Below are positions 31,880 to 40,896 of a stretch of DNA of 64,000 nt, in pieces. The stretch comes from Maribacter vaceletii. Lineage in GTDB: Bacteria > Bacteroidota > Bacteroidia > Flavobacteriales > Flavobacteriaceae. The translations under genes and the position numbers were made by a program. Under the pieces are notes generated by a model that saw only the letters and a list, made by a program, of their open reading frames with translations, did no database searches and was not told the DNA's origin. Position 1 is the first letter of the stretch; the number at the start of each line of letters is the position of its first letter. Location: contig NZ_RBIQ01000009.1 in NCBI RefSeq assembly GCF_003634105.1, positions 124,001 through 188,000 of the forward strand, in the 5' to 3' direction.

Positions 31880-34660
31880 TTAGCTTACTAATTGCTTTTG
31901 AGAAGGTTTAAACTTTGTAAGTACAATACCTTCTACAGCAGCTTCATACTCTTCCATAGTAGGTGTTCTTCCTAAAATAGTAGATAATACTACTACTGGC
32001 GTTGAGGATAATAAAGATTCTCCTTTTTTACCATCGGTATCTCTAACTACTCTTCCTTGGAATAAACGGGTAGAAGTTGCCATTACCGTATCCCCTGGCT
32101 CTGCTTTTTCTTGGTTCCCCATACAAAGATTACATCCTGGGCGCTCTAGATACAATAAGTTTTCATATTTAGTACGTGCTAAACCTTTTGGTGCACTATC
32201 ATCGAATACAAAACCGGAGTATTTTTCTAATATTTCCCAGTCGCCTTCTTCTTTTAACTCATCTACAATATTGTAGGTTGGCGGTGCAACTACTAAAGGA
32301 GCTTTAAACTCTACTTTTCCTTGTTGTGCTTCTACATTCTTTAGCATTTGTGCTAAAATCTTCATATCTCCTTTGTGGATCATACAAGACCCAACAAATC
32401 CTAAATCTACTTTTTTAGTACCTCCGTAGAAAGATAATGGCTGAATGTTATCGTGCGTATAACGCTTAGATACGTCTTCATTATTTACATCTGGATCCGC
32501 AATCATTGGCTCCACAATCTTATCTAAGTCAATCACTACTTCGGCATGGTACTCCGCATCTGCATCTGGCTTTAACGCTGGTCTTTCTCCAGATTTTAAC
32601 TCCGCTATACGCTTGTTTGCTTTATCTACCAATCCTTGTAATACTTTCTTATCGTTATCCATACCCTTATCTAGCATGATTTGGATACGGTCTCTTGAAA
32701 TTGCTAAGGACTCTGCTAATGTATCGTCTTCCGAGATACAGATCGATGCTTTTGCCTTCATCTCTGCCGTCCAATCTGTAAATGTAAAGGCTTCATCTGA
32801 AGTTAAGGTTCCAATATGCACCTCAATGATTCTTCCTTGGAATACATTCTCACCGCCAAACTGATTTAACATCTGTTCTTGCGTAGCATGTACCACATCA
32901 CGGAAGTCCATGTACGATTTCATATTTCCTTTAAACGTCACTTTTACAGACTGTGGAATTGGCATTGTTGCTTCTCCTGTTGCTAATGCTAAAGCTACAG
33001 TTCCAGAATCGGCTCCAAAAGCAACTCCTTTTGCCATACGTGTATGCGAATCTCCTCCAATAATAACATCCCAATCATCTACTGCAATATCATTTAATAC
33101 TTTATGAATAACATCGGTCATTGGAAAGTATTTCCCTTTAGGATCACGTCCTGTAATTAATCCAAAGTCATTCATAAAAGACATTAACCTTGGAATATTT
33201 GCTTTAGACTTATCATCCCAAACGGATGCGGTATGACAACCCGATTGGTATCCTGCATCTACAATTGGAGAAATAACGGTTGCTGCCATCATTTCTAATT
33301 CCTGAGAAGTCATTAAACCTGTAGTATCCTGAGACCCTACAATGTTTACCTCTACACGAACATTAGAACCTGCATGTAATGTTTTACCTGGTGTAGTACC
33401 AACTGCATTCTTATTAAATATTTTCTCTACAGCAGTAAGCCCTTGTCCTTCTACAGAAACTTCTTTTGCTGCAGCGTATACTTGCGGAACATCTATTCCT
33501 AAGACTTTACAAGCAAAAGTTTGTAATTTTTTACCAAAAACAACAGCGTAAGAACCTCCTGCTTTTATAAACTCCATTTTTGGAGGTGTTAAAGCTGTAG
33601 AAATATCTTTAACAGCTTCCCCGTTTTTATATAATTTTTTCTCTTTGGTATTGATAGTAAGTACCGTACCTGTATCTACAGAATAGGTTTGCTCTAGAAC
33701 TGGCTCCCCATCTGCAACATAAACAGTATTACCGTCTGCATTTTTTTTAGTAACCCAATTCTTAAGATCTATACCAATACCACCAGTTACACCAACAGTA
33801 GTTAAGAAGATTGGAGCAATACCATTTGTACCTGCTATTACTGGAGCATAATTAATAAATGGCACATATTTACTAAAAGGAACTCCTGTCCATAACGCAA
33901 CATTATTTACCCCTGACATTCTTGAAGACCCTACTCCCATAGTTCCTTTCTCCGCAATTAGCATTACACGCTTATCTGGATGTTGCTCCTTTAAAGCTAA
34001 TACTTCATTTTGCATTTCTTTATTATGCTCAAACATACACTGACCGTGTAACTCACGATCTGATCTTGAATGTGCATCTGCACCTGGAGATAATAAATCT
34101 GTTGAAATATCACCTACTCCTGCTACATAGGTTACAATTTCTATTTCCTCATCTACATCTGGAAGTTTAGTAAAGAATTCTGCTTGCGCATAACTTTCTA
34201 TAATATCCTTTGAAATTGGGCAGCCTTTCTTCATAGCATCTGCCAATCTTTCTGTGTCTGCTTCATATAAGAAAACCTGGGTTTTTAATACTTCTGCAGA
34301 TTTCTTAGCAATATCTATATCCTTTTGGTCTAGAACTAAATCTAACAACACCTTTACAGAAGGCCCACCCTTCATATGAGATAATTGCTCTAAAGCAAAA
34401 TCGGGTGTAATTTCTTTTACAACTTCTTCTCCTAAAATAATTTCTTTTAAAAAGGTAGCTTTTACACCTGCAGCACTTGTGGTTCCAGGTAAAACATTAT
34501 AGATAAAAAAGTTAAGAGAATCTTCTCTATTCGCATTATCTACATCTTTAATTTGTTCAATAATTGCGCTTAATAAATCTGCGCCATCAATTGGTTTTGG
34601 ATGAAGTCCCTGTCCTTTTCGTTCTTCAATCTCCGCAATGTAATCCTTATAAATCGTCAT
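31880..34660 (-). CDS. acnB: Bifunctional aconitate hydratase 2 / 2-methylisocitrate dehydratase
   Basis: This 926-residue AcnB-type aconitase serves the TCA and methylcitrate cycles. AcnB has a different domain order from the other aconitase: an N-terminal HEAT-like domain (about 1-160) and swivel domain precede the catalytic core. Cluster ligands are visible in DLGFVGSCMIHKGDMK and ERPGCNLCMGNQE, and substrate motifs in GGDSHTRMAKGVAFGADSGT and GVGSSRMSGVNN. Length is slightly above the E. coli protein (865). It is monocistronic, with a strong terminator. In many bacteria one of the two isozymes is stress- or iron-related; which does what here cannot be read from sequence. Confidence 0.95.
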   Translation of the reverse strand: MTIYKDYIAEIEERKGQGLHPKPIDGADLLSAIIEQIKDVDNANREDSLNFFIYNVLPGTTSAAGVKATFLKEIILGEEVVKEITPDFALEQLSHMKGGPSVKVLLDLVLDQKDIDIAKKSAEVLKTQVFLYEADTERLADAMKKGCPISKDIIESYAQAEFFTKLPDVDEEIEIVTYVAGVGDISTDLLSPGADAHSRSDRELHGQCMFEHNKEMQNEVLALKEQHPDKRVMLIAEKGTMGVGSSRMSGVNNVALWTGVPFSKYVPFINYAPVIAGTNGIAPIFLTTVGVTGGIGIDLKNWVTKKNADGNTVYVADGEPVLEQTYSVDTGTVLTINTKEKKLYKNGEAVKDISTALTPPKMEFIKAGGSYAVVFGKKLQTFACKVLGIDVPQVYAAAKEVSVEGQGLTAVEKIFNKNAVGTTPGKTLHAGSNVRVEVNIVGSQDTTGLMTSQELEMMAATVISPIVDAGYQSGCHTASVWDDKSKANIPRLMSFMNDFGLITGRDPKGKYFPMTDVIHKVLNDIAVDDWDVIIGGDSHTRMAKGVAFGADSGTVALALATGEATMPIPQSVKVTFKGNMKSYMDFRDVVHATQEQMLNQFGGENVFQGRIIEVHIGTLTSDEAFTFTDWTAEMKAKASICISEDDTLAESLAISRDRIQIMLDKGMDNDKKVLQGLVDKANKRIAELKSGERPALKPDADAEYHAEVVIDLDKIVEPMIADPDVNNEDVSKRYTHDNIQPLSFYGGTKKVDLGFVGSCMIHKGDMKILAQMLKNVEAQQGKVEFKAPLVVAPPTYNIVDELKEEGDWEILEKYSGFVFDDSAPKGLARTKYENLLYLERPGCNLCMGNQEKAEPGDTVMATSTRLFQGRVVRDTDGKKGESLLSSTPVVVLSTILGRTPTMEEYEAAVEGIVLTKFKPSQKQLVS

Positions 34661-34942
34661 AAAAGAAATTATTTTAGTATTGTATTTTGATAAGTGATTT
34701 TATCAAGCTATTCGCTAAATAGCCCTATCAACATAAAAAGCTCTTCCCAACAAAATTATTTTAGGGAAATGCAATCTCGTAAAATTACTAAAATCTACAA
34801 GTTTTTGGAAAAAATTCTAACTGGATTACTATTGTTTTATAGAAAAACAAAAAAAATGCGTATGAAAAAACGAATTTTGTATTTTTTAAGTACTTTTTTT
34901 AGCAATACCTTTAACGAAAACGTTTGAAATGCAGTGTTGACA
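34661..34942. other. acnB upstream region
   Basis: Gene-free 280 bases holding the acnB promoter region. A 77-codon + strand ORF here has the composition of AT-rich non-coding DNA and I do not call it. No clear promoter box or hairpin was seen. Confidence 0.4.
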
Positions 34943-35896
34943 CTACCACAAATGTTTAATAATAGCCTCTTCGGAGATGTTTTCGGCCTCTGCTTTATAG
35001 TTTTTTATAATTCTATGTCTTAAAATTCCTAAAGAAACTGCCTTAATATTTTCTATGTCTGGAGAAAATTTACCGTTGATTGCTGCATGTGCTTTTGCTG
35101 CTAAAACTAAGTTCTGAGATGCTCTTGGACCTGCTCCCCAATCTATATATTGTTTTACAAAATCTTCTGCAGTATCTAAATTTGGTCTTGTTTTATTTAC
35201 CAAGGTAACAGCATATTCTACTACGTTATCAGGAACCGGTATTCTTCTAATTAATTTTTGAACCGCAATAATTTCTTCGGCACTAAATAAGGTGTTTATT
35301 ACCACATTAGTATCTGACGTAGTATTTTTAACTACTTGTATTTCTTCTTCTATAGATGGGTATTTTAACTCTATAGCAAACATAAAACGGTCTAATTGTG
35401 CTTCTGGCAAAGGATACGTACCTTCTTGTTCTATAGGGTTTTGTGTTGCTAGTACAAAGTATGGCAAATCTAATTTATGCTGTGTTCCTGCAATAGTAAC
35501 GGCTCTTTCTTGCATTGCTTCTAATAAAGCTGCTTGCGTTTTAGGAGGCGTTCTATTTATCTCATCTGCCAATATAATATTAGAAAATATTGGGCCTTTT
35601 ATAAATTTAAAATTTCTGCTTTGGTCTAAAACTTCGCTACCTAAAATATCACTAGGCATTAAATCTGGCGTAAACTGAATACGCTTAAAATTTAATCCTA
35701 AGGTTTGAGCTATTGTATTCACCATTAAGGTTTTTGCCAAACCAGGAACACCTATTAACAAAGAATGCCCACCTGTATAGATTGAAAGTAATATTTGATC
35801 TATTACTTGGTCCTGCCCAACTATAACTTTAGCAATTTCTTGCTTTAAAGCTTTGTGTTTTTTTACTAAATTTTCTATTGCAGTAACGTCTGACAT
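34943..35896 (-). CDS. MoxR-family AAA+ ATPase
   Basis: This 317-residue AAA+ protein of the MoxR branch acts as a chaperone-like ATPase, usually with von Willebrand factor A partners. Walker A is GVPGLAKT, Walker B IILADEINRTPPKTQAALLEAMQE, sensor 1 VLATQNPIEQEGTYPLPEAQLDRF, and the C-terminal lid has GAGPRASQNLVLAAKA. Length is normal. It starts 4 bases after the end of the SurA-like gene and closes that operon. No vWA or DUF58 partner gene is adjacent; in many Flavobacteriia the partners are elsewhere. Confidence 0.93.
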   Translation of the reverse strand: MSDVTAIENLVKKHKALKQEIAKVIVGQDQVIDQILLSIYTGGHSLLIGVPGLAKTLMVNTIAQTLGLNFKRIQFTPDLMPSDILGSEVLDQSRNFKFIKGPIFSNIILADEINRTPPKTQAALLEAMQERAVTIAGTQHKLDLPYFVLATQNPIEQEGTYPLPEAQLDRFMFAIELKYPSIEEEIQVVKNTTSDTNVVINTLFSAEEIIAVQKLIRRIPVPDNVVEYAVTLVNKTRPNLDTAEDFVKQYIDWGAGPRASQNLVLAAKAHAAINGKFSPDIENIKAVSLGILRHRIIKNYKAEAENISEEAIIKHLW

Positions 35897-35900
35897 GTAT

Positions 35901-37346
35901 TTATTCCTTTACCCAATTATTGGTAAAATCGCAGTCTTTCTTAGAGTCATTAACACTAATATAAGTATCTTCTATATGATCATCCATCCACTCTTTAATG
36001 GCATTGAACTGCTTTTCTGTTAAGGCTAATTTTTGAATTTTTATATAGTCTTTTGCAAAATCTGCTACATGCTCATCATATCTATTAGTAACTTTTAATA
36101 GCTTATATTTTGGAGGCCCTCCTCTTGGGTCATCTTCTCTAATAGGGTAAGAAACTTCATTGTCTTTTAAGTTTCTTACTTGGTTATATAACGAAGGATC
36201 CATTTTTGTTAACTCAAAACGAGAATCAAAATTTGTTGGGTTTCTTAACAAACCACCATCAAATTTTGTTTCTTTTTCATCCGAGAAATTAAGTGCGGCT
36301 TCTGCAAAAGTAAACTTCCCTTCGTTTATTTTAGCTCGGATACTATCTAGTTCTGTTTTAGCTTCAAGTAATGCATCATCTGAAATTTCTGGTTGAATTA
36401 AGATATGTCTTAAATCTAATTCTTGGCCCCTAATTTTTTCAATAAAAATAATATGGTATCCAAATTGTGTTTCAAAAGGCTCCGAAATTTCTCCTTCTTG
36501 CAAACTAAATGCTACGTCTTTAAACGTTTTATCAAACCCAGTTTCTTTTGTAATACTATAAAAACCTCCTTTTGGCTTAGACCCTGGGTCCTGAGAATAA
36601 AGAATTGCCTTTACACTAAAACTAGAATCATTATCCTCAACATCGGCTTTAATTTCATTAAGCCTATCTAATACTTTTTGTATTTCTTTTTCAGAAGGTT
36701 TTGGAGATTTTACAATCTGTGCTATTTCCATTTCTGCACCAAAAACTGGTCTCTCGGCTTCTGGAATTTTATTAAAAAACTGTCTTACCTCTTCTGGCGT
36801 AATTTCTATTTCAGATACAATGCTACCCTGCATTTTTTCTGATAACATACGTAATTTATTAATCTTAAATAATTCCTCTCTAAAACTAGCCTCGTCTTCT
36901 TTTTTATAATACTTTAAGACCTTATCCATAGATCCTATTTGCTGCACTAAAGATTGTAATTGTCTATCTCCTGTAGCATTTACCTCATCATCAGAAACTA
37001 AGATACTATCTTGTACTGCTTGGTGGGCATACAAACGATCCTCCATTAATTTCCCCAACAAACTACAACGAGTAATATCTTCTGTAGAGGCTCCCTGACT
37101 TTTTAAATCTATCAATGTTTTTTCTATGTCTGACTCTAGAATAACATAATCCCCAACTACTGCAGCAATACCATCTAACTTAATTCTCTTAAAAGTAACA
37201 GAATCTTTTACAGGTTCTATAGCTGCTTCTTCTAAAACTATTTCTTTAGGTTCTATTTGCGTATCTGGAACTTCTTGTTCGGCTTCCTGTGCAAAAGCAA
37301 CTACAGAAAACATACTACATATAAATAATGCTTTTGTTTTACTCAT
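35901..37346 (-). CDS. SurA-like periplasmic peptidyl-prolyl isomerase
   Basis: From the ATG at 37344-37346 this is a 481-residue chaperone/prolyl isomerase that helps outer membrane proteins fold. I choose this start because it overlaps the stop of the upstream gene (ATGAGTAA), a typical coupling arrangement; two earlier Met codons at 37355 and 37364 are possible. A signal peptide ends near VAFAQE. A SurA N-terminal domain (about 45-165) precedes two parvulin-type domains. The first is about residues 200-300 (DPGSKPKGGFYSI, QFGYHIIFIEKI). The second is about 305-420 (LRHILIQP, ALNFSDEKETKFDGGLL). Confidence 0.88.
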   Translation of the reverse strand: MSKTKALFICSMFSVVAFAQEAEQEVPDTQIEPKEIVLEEAAIEPVKDSVTFKRIKLDGIAAVVGDYVILESDIEKTLIDLKSQGASTEDITRCSLLGKLMEDRLYAHQAVQDSILVSDDEVNATGDRQLQSLVQQIGSMDKVLKYYKKEDEASFREELFKINKLRMLSEKMQGSIVSEIEITPEEVRQFFNKIPEAERPVFGAEMEIAQIVKSPKPSEKEIQKVLDRLNEIKADVEDNDSSFSVKAILYSQDPGSKPKGGFYSITKETGFDKTFKDVAFSLQEGEISEPFETQFGYHIIFIEKIRGQELDLRHILIQPEISDDALLEAKTELDSIRAKINEGKFTFAEAALNFSDEKETKFDGGLLRNPTNFDSRFELTKMDPSLYNQVRNLKDNEVSYPIREDDPRGGPPKYKLLKVTNRYDEHVADFAKDYIKIQKLALTEKQFNAIKEWMDDHIEDTYISVNDSKKDCDFTNNWVKE

Positions 37347-38217
37347 TTTCAACATATACTTCAAATTCTTTTTCTTTAACTGCTTCGTCTATAATTTCTG
37401 TTTCCAATTTTCTAACAAAATCTAACTTTCTTCTACTTAGCAGAACTTGTTTAATATTTGGTTTTACAAAAGACAAAGGAGCTACGTCATTTACTTCTTT
37501 TACTTCTACAATTTTTCCCAAATATACCCCTAATGCATCCTCCAATTCAAAAAATTGTGATTTTTTTAAGTACTTATCCTGATTCTCAATAGTTAATGGA
37601 GGTATTTCTTGTATAACTCTAGAGGCAGACACCCAAATAGAATCATTAAAATTTAATTTTTTAAACTGAACACCAATAGAGTCTAAAAATTTTAAATCGT
37701 CACTTTTAAAGCTCTTTAGTTTTTTTATTACCTCCTCTTTATTTAAAAATTGTTTAGGCAACTCTACAAAACGCAGTTTAACTATTCTCTCTTTGAGTTT
37801 AAAATTTTCTTTTTCACGGTCATAAAAACTTTCTAATTGTGCAGTAGTTACTAAAGAATCGCTTCCTTGTTGCACTAAAGCCTCTTTATAAGCTCTGGTA
37901 TATAAATCCGTTTTATAATTTGCTACTAGAGTGTCAAATTCTGCCAGCTTTTCTTCTGGTAAATTAATCTTTGCTTTCTTTAACAACAACTGCTTAGAAG
38001 CCCAATTATTAACATAATTAGAAATTATTGCCGCACTATCATTAGAAGAAATTCCTTTTCTTAAAAAAGGAGCCACAGTACTCATATATAAATAAGACTC
38101 CCCTACTCTTGCCAAAGGTTTTTTCTCTTGCTCTTTCTTAATAAAAGAGCCACAAGAAAAGACACTAAAAACAAGTAACAAACACAAAATAAATTGGGTT
38201 GCAATTTTTAACTTCAT
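37339..38217 (-). CDS. SurA-like prolyl isomerase-related lipoprotein
   Basis: This lipoprotein is 292 residues from ATG 38215-38217, chosen because MKLKIATQFILCLLLVFSVFSCG is a full lipoprotein signal with lipobox FSC; the longer ORF adds seven residues. The mature part resembles the N-terminal, mostly helical half of SurA-type chaperones (ISNYVNNWASKQLLLKKAKINL, QLESFYDREKENFKL) with a weak parvulin-like C-terminus. No catalytic motif is evident. It is translationally coupled to the SurA-like gene downstream, so the two probably work together on outer membrane proteins. Confidence 0.8.
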   Translation of the reverse strand: MKLKIATQFILCLLLVFSVFSCGSFIKKEQEKKPLARVGESYLYMSTVAPFLRKGISSNDSAAIISNYVNNWASKQLLLKKAKINLPEEKLAEFDTLVANYKTDLYTRAYKEALVQQGSDSLVTTAQLESFYDREKENFKLKERIVKLRFVELPKQFLNKEEVIKKLKSFKSDDLKFLDSIGVQFKKLNFNDSIWVSASRVIQEIPPLTIENQDKYLKKSQFFELEDALGVYLGKIVEVKEVNDVAPLSFVKPNIKQVLLSRRKLDFVRKLETEIIDEAVKEKEFEVYVENE

Positions 38218-38362
38218 ATTCCCTTTAAATAAACACATTCCGCAAAAATAGTAATAAGATGGTGTTTTGCAATATTTTATGTTTTTACTAATTACATTTT
38301 ATACTCATATTATATAGAATTACTAATTTAGATGCCTAATATTTTTGATTTAAAAACTTTAA

Positions 38363-38611
38363 ATGGATAAAAAAATAAAATTTATTTGGGATTTTCGTGG
38401 TCCTGCAGCATTAAAAACCGCAGAACACCATGAAATACATTTAAAAGAATATATTAGTATGGAGGGACTTTCTATAAACATTACTGGTTTTTCTATGCTT
38501 AATGATATGCATAGTATTGCTTATATGGTTGTAGAGGAATCTAATATGATACCATTAAGAGATGCTTTAAAACCACATAGAGGAGAAATTTATGTTGAAA
38601 ATAAGGCATAG
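38363..38611 (+). CDS. Conserved small protein of unknown function
   Basis: This 82-residue cytoplasmic protein has no signal peptide or membrane helix. It begins MDKKIKFIWDFRGPAALKTAEHH and ends with LRDALKPHRGEIYVENKA. It looks like a compact alpha/beta fold with a His-rich segment (AEHHEIHLKEY) and a Met-rich middle. I do not recognise a named family. It lies 60 bases before the RluF gene on the same strand and may be co-transcribed. Codon use looks coding, and the ORF is bounded by normal spacing. Confidence 0.7.
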   Translation: MDKKIKFIWDFRGPAALKTAEHHEIHLKEYISMEGLSINITGFSMLNDMHSIAYMVVEESNMIPLRDALKPHRGEIYVENKA

Positions 38612-38671
38612 AACCATTATATACCCTTACTATACAAATTAAAAACTACTATTCTTCACAGATACTATTTT

Positions 38672-39412
38672 ATGACAGAGCCTAAAAAAACAAGAATTAA
38701 TAAGTTCCTAAGTGAAGTTGGCTTTTGCTCTAGAAGAGCTGCGGATAAACTTATAGAACAAGGCAGAGTTACCATTAATGATAAAGTTCCTGAAATGGGT
38801 ACTAAAATTATGGAAGGAGATATTGTAAAGGTAGATGGTGAGCGCGTTACCCAACCTAAAGAAAAACCCGTATATATTGCTTTTAACAAACCTATTGGGA
38901 TTGTATGCACTACAGATACAAGAGTAGAAAAAGATAATATAATTGACTATATAAATTACCCTAAAAGAATTTTTCCAATTGGCAGATTAGACAAACCCAG
39001 TGAAGGACTTATTTTTTTAACCAATGACGGTGATATTGTTAACAAAATATTACGCGCAAGAAACCATCATGAAAAAGAATATATTGTTACCGTAGACAAA
39101 CCAATAACCCCCAATTTTTTACACCAAATGCGAAACGGAATTCCAATTCTAGATACCGTAACTCGTAAATGTGAAGTGGAAGAAATAAGTAAATACCAAT
39201 TTAAAATTATTTTAACCCAAGGATTAAATCGTCAAATTAGACGTATGTGCGAGTATTTAACTTATGAGGTAAAAAAGCTAAAAAGAGAACGTATTATGAA
39301 TATCTCTTTAGATGTACCCGTTGGAAAGTGGCGGTATATTACCGAAAAAGAACTTGCTGAAATTAACAGACTAGTATCTACCTCTACAAAAACTCATGAT
39401 ACTGATTTTTAA
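38672..39412 (+). CDS. rluF: 23S rRNA pseudouridine synthase, RluF type
   Basis: This 246-residue RNA-modifying enzyme converts a uridine of 23S rRNA to pseudouridine. An S4 RNA-binding domain at the N-terminus (TRINKFLSEVGFCSRRAADKLIEQGRVTIND) precedes the RsuA-family catalytic domain. That domain has GRLDKPSEGLIFLTND (catalytic Asp107), the HHEKEYIVTVDKPI strand and GLNRQIRRMCEYL. The motif set favours RluF over RluB/RluE. It stands next to a small gene of unknown function. Confidence 0.88.
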   Translation: MTEPKKTRINKFLSEVGFCSRRAADKLIEQGRVTINDKVPEMGTKIMEGDIVKVDGERVTQPKEKPVYIAFNKPIGIVCTTDTRVEKDNIIDYINYPKRIFPIGRLDKPSEGLIFLTNDGDIVNKILRARNHHEKEYIVTVDKPITPNFLHQMRNGIPILDTVTRKCEVEEISKYQFKIILTQGLNRQIRRMCEYLTYEVKKLKRERIMNISLDVPVGKWRYITEKELAEINRLVSTSTKTHDTDF

Positions 39413-39528
39413 CAAGTTACTTCTTTTAAAAATAGTGAAATTTAACATCTATTTATTTAAAAATTAGTACCTTGTAGTTAATCTCTTTTTCTCTTGAGGG
39501 CAACTAGTTTTCTAAAACCAAAATTACC

Positions 39529-40830
39529 ATGGCAGCAAACAAAAAAGTATTCCTATTTTTATTTACCACTTTTATTCTATTAAGCTTTAATAGTACAATT
39601 GCTTTTGCTTTTCAAGAACCAGAAAATAATTATGCCGAATATAAAGGAGAAGTATTAGATAAATCTTCAAAAAAACCATTGATTTTTGCAACTCTAGCTA
39701 TAGAAAAATCAAACATTAGTACCGTAACAAATACAGAAGGAGAATTTTCTTTAAAGATTCCAAACTCCACAGAAAGTAAAAATGTAATCGTTTCTTTTTT
39801 AGGATACAAAACAAAAATTATTCCTTTAAGTGAATTCAAAAAAAATAAAACAAAAATATATTTAACCGTTTCTGTAACAGAACTAACCGAAGTTAATTTA
39901 AGTATTCCAAAAAATGCAGAAGCACTAGTAAGGGAAACATTAAAAAGTAAAGGAGAAAACTATTTTGATGACCCAACTTTAATGACTGCTTTTTATAGGG
40001 AAACCATAAAGAAGAGGAGAAAAAATGTTTCCTTGTCTGAAGCTGTAGTTAATATATACAAAACCCCATACACCTCATACAGGAATGATGCAGTACAGCT
40101 ATATAAAGCAAGAAAAAGCACAGATTATAATAAATTAGATACTGTTGCTTTAAAACTACAAGGGGGGCCTTTTAATGCTCTTTATATTGATATTATAAAA
40201 TATCCTGAATATATTTTTAGTGAAGAATCTTTAGACCATTATACTTTTAGCTTTGATAGTTCTACACGAGTAAATGATAAATTAATCTATGTTATTAATT
40301 TTAAACAAAAGCCCCATGTGTACTCTCCCTTATACAAAGGAAAACTTTTTATAGATATTGAAAATAAAATACTTACCAATGCCACCTATAAATTAAATGT
40401 CACAAATAAAGAGGCTGCATCTAGAATGTTTGTTCGTAGAAAACCAAAAAACGCAAACGTATGGCCTACAGAAGTTGCATATAGAGTAGATTACAGAGAA
40501 AAAGATGGCAAATGGTATTACGGTTACAGTAATGTATTTTTAGAATTTAAAATTGATTGGGATAAGAGATTATTTAACTCTGTATATAGCATGACCTGCG
40601 AAATGGCAGTTACTGATTGGGAGAAAAGCACTAAAGAGCTATTACCAAAACCAAAAGAGCGCATTAAATCTTCTATTATTTTAAGTGATGCGGCAGTAGG
40701 TTTTTCTGACCCAGATTTTTGGGGGGAATACAACATAATAGAACCAGAGAAATCTATAGAGTCTGCTATTAGAAAAATTAAACGCCAGTTAAAACGTATT
40801 AATACTAATGAAGGAACATCTAAACCATAA
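39529..40830 (+). CDS. Secreted protein with carboxypeptidase-like regulatory domain
   Basis: This 433-residue exported protein has a signal peptide (about 1-28, ending near AFAFQ). A carboxypeptidase-D regulatory-like beta-sandwich (about 36-118) follows: YKGEVLDKSSKKPLIFATLAI, TEGEFSLKIP and VSFLGYKTKIIPL. The larger C-terminal part (SKGENYFDDPTLMTAFYRETIKKRR) recurs in many Bacteroidota proteins of unknown role. There is no barrel or plug, so it is not a TonB receptor. It is a single gene with a strong terminator. A surface or envelope function is likely; more cannot be said. Confidence 0.8.
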   Translation: MAANKKVFLFLFTTFILLSFNSTIAFAFQEPENNYAEYKGEVLDKSSKKPLIFATLAIEKSNISTVTNTEGEFSLKIPNSTESKNVIVSFLGYKTKIIPLSEFKKNKTKIYLTVSVTELTEVNLSIPKNAEALVRETLKSKGENYFDDPTLMTAFYRETIKKRRKNVSLSEAVVNIYKTPYTSYRNDAVQLYKARKSTDYNKLDTVALKLQGGPFNALYIDIIKYPEYIFSEESLDHYTFSFDSSTRVNDKLIYVINFKQKPHVYSPLYKGKLFIDIENKILTNATYKLNVTNKEAASRMFVRRKPKNANVWPTEVAYRVDYREKDGKWYYGYSNVFLEFKIDWDKRLFNSVYSMTCEMAVTDWEKSTKELLPKPKERIKSSIILSDAAVGFSDPDFWGEYNIIEPEKSIESAIRKIKRQLKRINTNEGTSKP

Positions 40831-40835
40831 CTAAA

Positions 40836-40881
40836 AAAAAGGAGAGCCAAAACATAATAATATGCTTTGGCTCTCCTTTTT
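40836..40881. terminator. Strong bidirectional terminator
   Basis: AAAAAGGAGAGCCAAA (40836-40851) pairs with TTTGGCTCTCCTTTTT (40866-40881). It lies between the convergent regulatory-domain gene and recQ and serves both. Confidence 0.92.
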
Positions 40882-40896
40882 AATTTTATGTTTACA

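Noticed and set aside
32613-33551. Antisense ORFs within acnB (65-83 codons)
   Set aside because: They are mirror frames of a strongly coding gene, with compositions explained by the reverse complement of its codons.
34694-34927. 77-codon + strand ORF upstream of acnB
   Set aside because: It lies in the promoter region, has irregular, low-complexity AT-rich composition, no recognisable motif, and no promoter or spacing to support it.
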